The notes under the pieces are model-generated. The model did not search any database. It saw only the letters and a program-made list of their open reading frames with translations, and was not told where the DNA came from. The translations under genes and the position numbers were made by a program. A stretch of 15,079 nt of DNA from Pelagophyceae sp. CCMP2097 (taxonomy: Eukaryota; Sar; Pelagophyceae), in assembly GCA_026770575.1 (NCBI GenBank), contig MU657649.1, positions 11,974 to 27,052 on the forward strand, given 5' to 3'. Positions 13,251-15,079 of the stretch are shown piece after piece (positions within the stretch are counted from its first letter, which is position 1; every line of letters begins with the position of its first letter).

Positions 13251-14115
13251 GACTCCATGGCCTCGCGCAGGTTGGCGGGCGCGCCGGCCCCAGATACGCC
13301 GAGGGCCGCGTTGAGCACGCCCTCCGCGTCGGGGGAGATGCCCGTGTCGCCGACGTCACGTGTCGATTCGACGCCGAAGACCGGCGGGTCGCCGGAGACT
13401 CGGCGGGGAGGTCGTCGAGAGTGAGCAGCGTGCGTCCAGGGCCGTTGGGCGTCAGCTTGAAGTCAAAGGTCGTGGTGGGGACCGTGGAGTCCACCGCCAC
13501 GGAGCCGTGGGCAATGTCGTAGCGGAGGTCGGCGACCGTGCCGCCGAGGAGCTTGTACTGGGCCACGGTGCGCGCCGGCATGTGCAAGTCGGAGCGGCGG
13601 TCACACTTGGTGCCTTTCGTCTTTGGGTTCACCGCGACCACCGTGATGGCGGTGGCGTCGTGGTTGGTGACGGCGCGTCCGAGTTTGGACGCGGTGGCGG
13701 CGCCGACCATGGCCCGCGCGGATGCAGCCGTGGACGTCGAGGCGGGCGTGGGTGGCGAGGTCGTCGGCGTTAAGGAGACGGCCGTGGGCCGTGCGAGCGC
13801 GGCCGTGGGCGGCGCGGAGGCGGCGACGGGCCGCGCGGGTGCGGCCGTGGGCGGCGCGGGGCGGCCATGGGGCCGCGCAGGTGCGGCCGTGGTCGGGATG
13901 GTCGTGGTGGTCGCGGGGCCGGCCGTTGGTGCGACGGCGATGTTGGAATCGGGCGTGGGCGGTTCGTCGGTGCGCGGTGTCGCGAGGTGTCGTTTGGTTT
14001 GCGCGAGCAAGTGGCCCGCGGCGTCGGCGGGCAGGAGATGGGCTCCCGGGGGCGCGAATGACTGTGAACGACGTGCTTCGGCGGATGTTTCCGGCTGCGG
14101 TGCGGATGACAATCG
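13251..14115 (-). pseudogene. Copia integrase-RT spacer, low complexity
   Basis: From the 5' side this begins MSSAPQPETSAEARRSQSFA, then an Ala/Pro/Thr repeat (ARPxAAxAPPTAA variants, 13750-13890) and a more normal stretch, GRAVTNHDATAITVVAVNP, ARTVAQYKLLGGTVADLRYD, GRTLLTLDDLPAESP. After a frameshift near 13385 the likely continuation is GISPDAEGVLNAALG and LREAMES, just before the RT. Copia polyproteins carry a long, poorly conserved spacer here. The long + strand frames over the same region are mirror products of the repeat. Confidence 0.6.
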
Positions 14116-14122
14116 CGCGCGG

Positions 14123-14745
14123 TCAATTGGTCGAGTCCATGCCGAGGTAGGTTGCGGCGATGGCCCGGTCCGTAAGGCCGCGGTCGCGCGCCGAATCGAC
14201 GCACGCGACTTGAGAGCCGAACGCGAGCCAGGCCGTCATGTCAATGCGCTTGCCGGGGAACACCGCGGCAAACGGGGTCGGTTTCGACGTGTCCGAGGGG
14301 ACGATGGCGTTGTTGACGAAAGCGGCCCAGTGGCGCGCCCATGGCCAGTCGCGGATGCTGACGTGCGGTGCCGCGCCGACGAGCGCGGCGCGCGTAATGC
14401 AGTTGAGGACCACGTTGACGCGCTCGCCGCGGCCGAGCTTGCGGTCCGTGGCCTGCGTCTCGATGGAAATGCCCAGCTGGGCGCACGCCGTGCGCACGAC
14501 CGTGCCGATGCCGCCCTCGCCGCCGGAGTCGAAGACGAGGAGCGTGACGGTGACGCCCCGGACGCGCATGTCAGCCGTGAAGCGCTGGATCGCCTCAAGC
14601 ATCTGGTGCGTATGCCCAATGGCCTCGGTGTGGACGAACGAGCTCCCCTTGTCGGAGAAGTCCACGGCGTACTTCGCGCCGCCGTAGCCGATGGGGGACG
14701 GGCCGACGATGTCACCTCGCAGGCGATCCTGGGGCGAAGTGTCGC
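14123..14745 (-). pseudogene. Copia integrase catalytic core
   Basis: The frame shows RLRGDIVGPSPIGYGGAKYA (first Asp, 'D~~GP'), VDFSDKGSSFVHTEAI, VTLLVFDSGGEGGI (second Asp in the place of 'lrsDnGgEf'), ISIETQATDRKLGRGERVNV (Glu of the 'qnG~aEr' motif), DWPWARHWAAFVNNAIVPSD, KPTPFAAVFPGKRIDM, WLAFGSQVACVDSARDR and ATYLGMD. All three catalytic acids can be placed and the frame is open for about 200 codons, the best kept part of this pol. It stops at a TGA at 14123-14125, where the spacer needs another frame. Upstream the zinc-finger region is in a different frame (change near 14745). Confidence 0.87.
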
Positions 14746-15079
14746 GTGGACGTCGAGGTGCCGTAGTGCGGTTCCTTGCGCTGGTTGGCATGCCGGGCAT
14801 GGGCCCGTATGCCCTTCGTCGACCGCGGTGCCGTACAACCTCGCGGTGGCGCGGAACCTTTTGGTGTTGACCTGGCCACAGTGGGTGTGGTACGCATCGA
14901 TGTCGAGGCTGGTGGCCAAGCCGCGCGGCTGTTGCCGGTGCGGTGGGTCGAGTGCGGCGCACGGTGGCGCGGAGTTGACGAGCAAGCACTGCGAGGACGG
15001 TGTGGCGCCGAAGTGGAGGCCGTCGTAGGATTGGAAGCCGTCGACGTCGGGCGTCGGGTGGAGGCCGTCGTAGGCGGGG
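14746..15079 (-). pseudogene. Copia pre-integrase zinc-finger region, partial at window edge
   Basis: The - strand frame entering at the window edge reads YDGLHPTPDVDGFQSYDGLH, SSQCLLVNSAPPCAALD, SLDIDAYHTHCGQVNTKRF and GHTGPCPACQPAQG. This resembles the HHCC zinc finger before copia integrase cores ('H..lGH.n...l' then 'C..C'). The second His seems to be Gln (CGQ instead of LGH). YDGLH appears twice within 17 residues. The rest of gag-pol is outside the window. Confidence 0.6.

Larger units (their letters stand above)
11689..15079 (-). mobile_element. Ty1/copia retrotransposon pol remnant (runs off the right edge)
   Basis: Read on the - strand, the order is integrase zinc-finger region, integrase core, spacer, reverse transcriptase, RNase H; integrase before RT defines the copia (Pseudoviridae-type) order. 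Gag, protease and the 5' LTR lie beyond 15079. The reading frame is broken by several frameshifts (near 14745, 14115, 13385, 13245 and 12585) and by stops at 12430-12432 and 12199-12201, so the copy is dead. Its integrase differs strongly from the + strand remnant at 10869-11512. Confidence 0.85.

Noticed and set aside
12714..15028. Long + strand frames (up to about 496 codons) over the copia pol
   Set aside because: The - strand carries integrase and RT motifs in the proper order; the + strand frames are low-complexity complements.

Overview
This looks like nuclear DNA of a GC-rich eukaryote, possibly a microalga; the lineage is a guess. The tRNA genes lack an encoded CCA and use A34 anticodons (AAG, ACG, AGC). 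The protein-coding content is mobile-element derived: a Tc1/mariner-type DNA transposon and two Ty1/copia pol remnants. I see no ordinary housekeeping protein gene.

Layout. (1) 104-5276: one DNA transposon of about 5.17 kb, with 21-bp perfect terminal inverted repeats flanked by TA on both sides. It encodes a large DDE transposase on the + strand. The gene is broken by an in-frame TGA at 804 and by a 205-bp tandem duplication that shifts the frame. A second in-frame TGA at 2344 could instead lie in a 63-nt intron. The last 808 codons, with all three catalytic acidic residues, are open. (2) 5277-9340: about 4 kb without a convincing gene. It holds three copies of a dispersed repeat family, a 429-bp MITE with 11-bp inverted ends and an 8-bp target duplication, a tRNA-Arg relic, a set of inverted repeats with a foldback, and a short tandem repeat. 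(3) 9347-10728: ten tRNA genes on the - strand plus one degenerate tRNA-like piece. In transcription order they are Phe(GAA), [degenerate], Gly(GCC), Asp(GTC), Thr(CGT), Leu(AAG), Arg(ACG), Lys(CTT), Ala(CGC), Ala(AGC), Glu(TTC). Most gaps carry no pol III T-run terminator. (4) 10869-11512: a decayed copia integrase on the + strand. (5) 11689-15079: a decayed copia pol on the - strand in the order zinc finger, integrase, spacer, reverse transcriptase, RNase H. It runs off the right window edge.

Apart from the tRNA array, the window is a graveyard of mobile elements. The DNA transposon is the best preserved: its ends are intact, and collapsing one duplication would rejoin most of its reading frame. 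Its transposase carries large insertions between the catalytic residues that seem to contain a duplicated module. The two copia remnants are convergent and divergent in sequence, so they are separate insertions.
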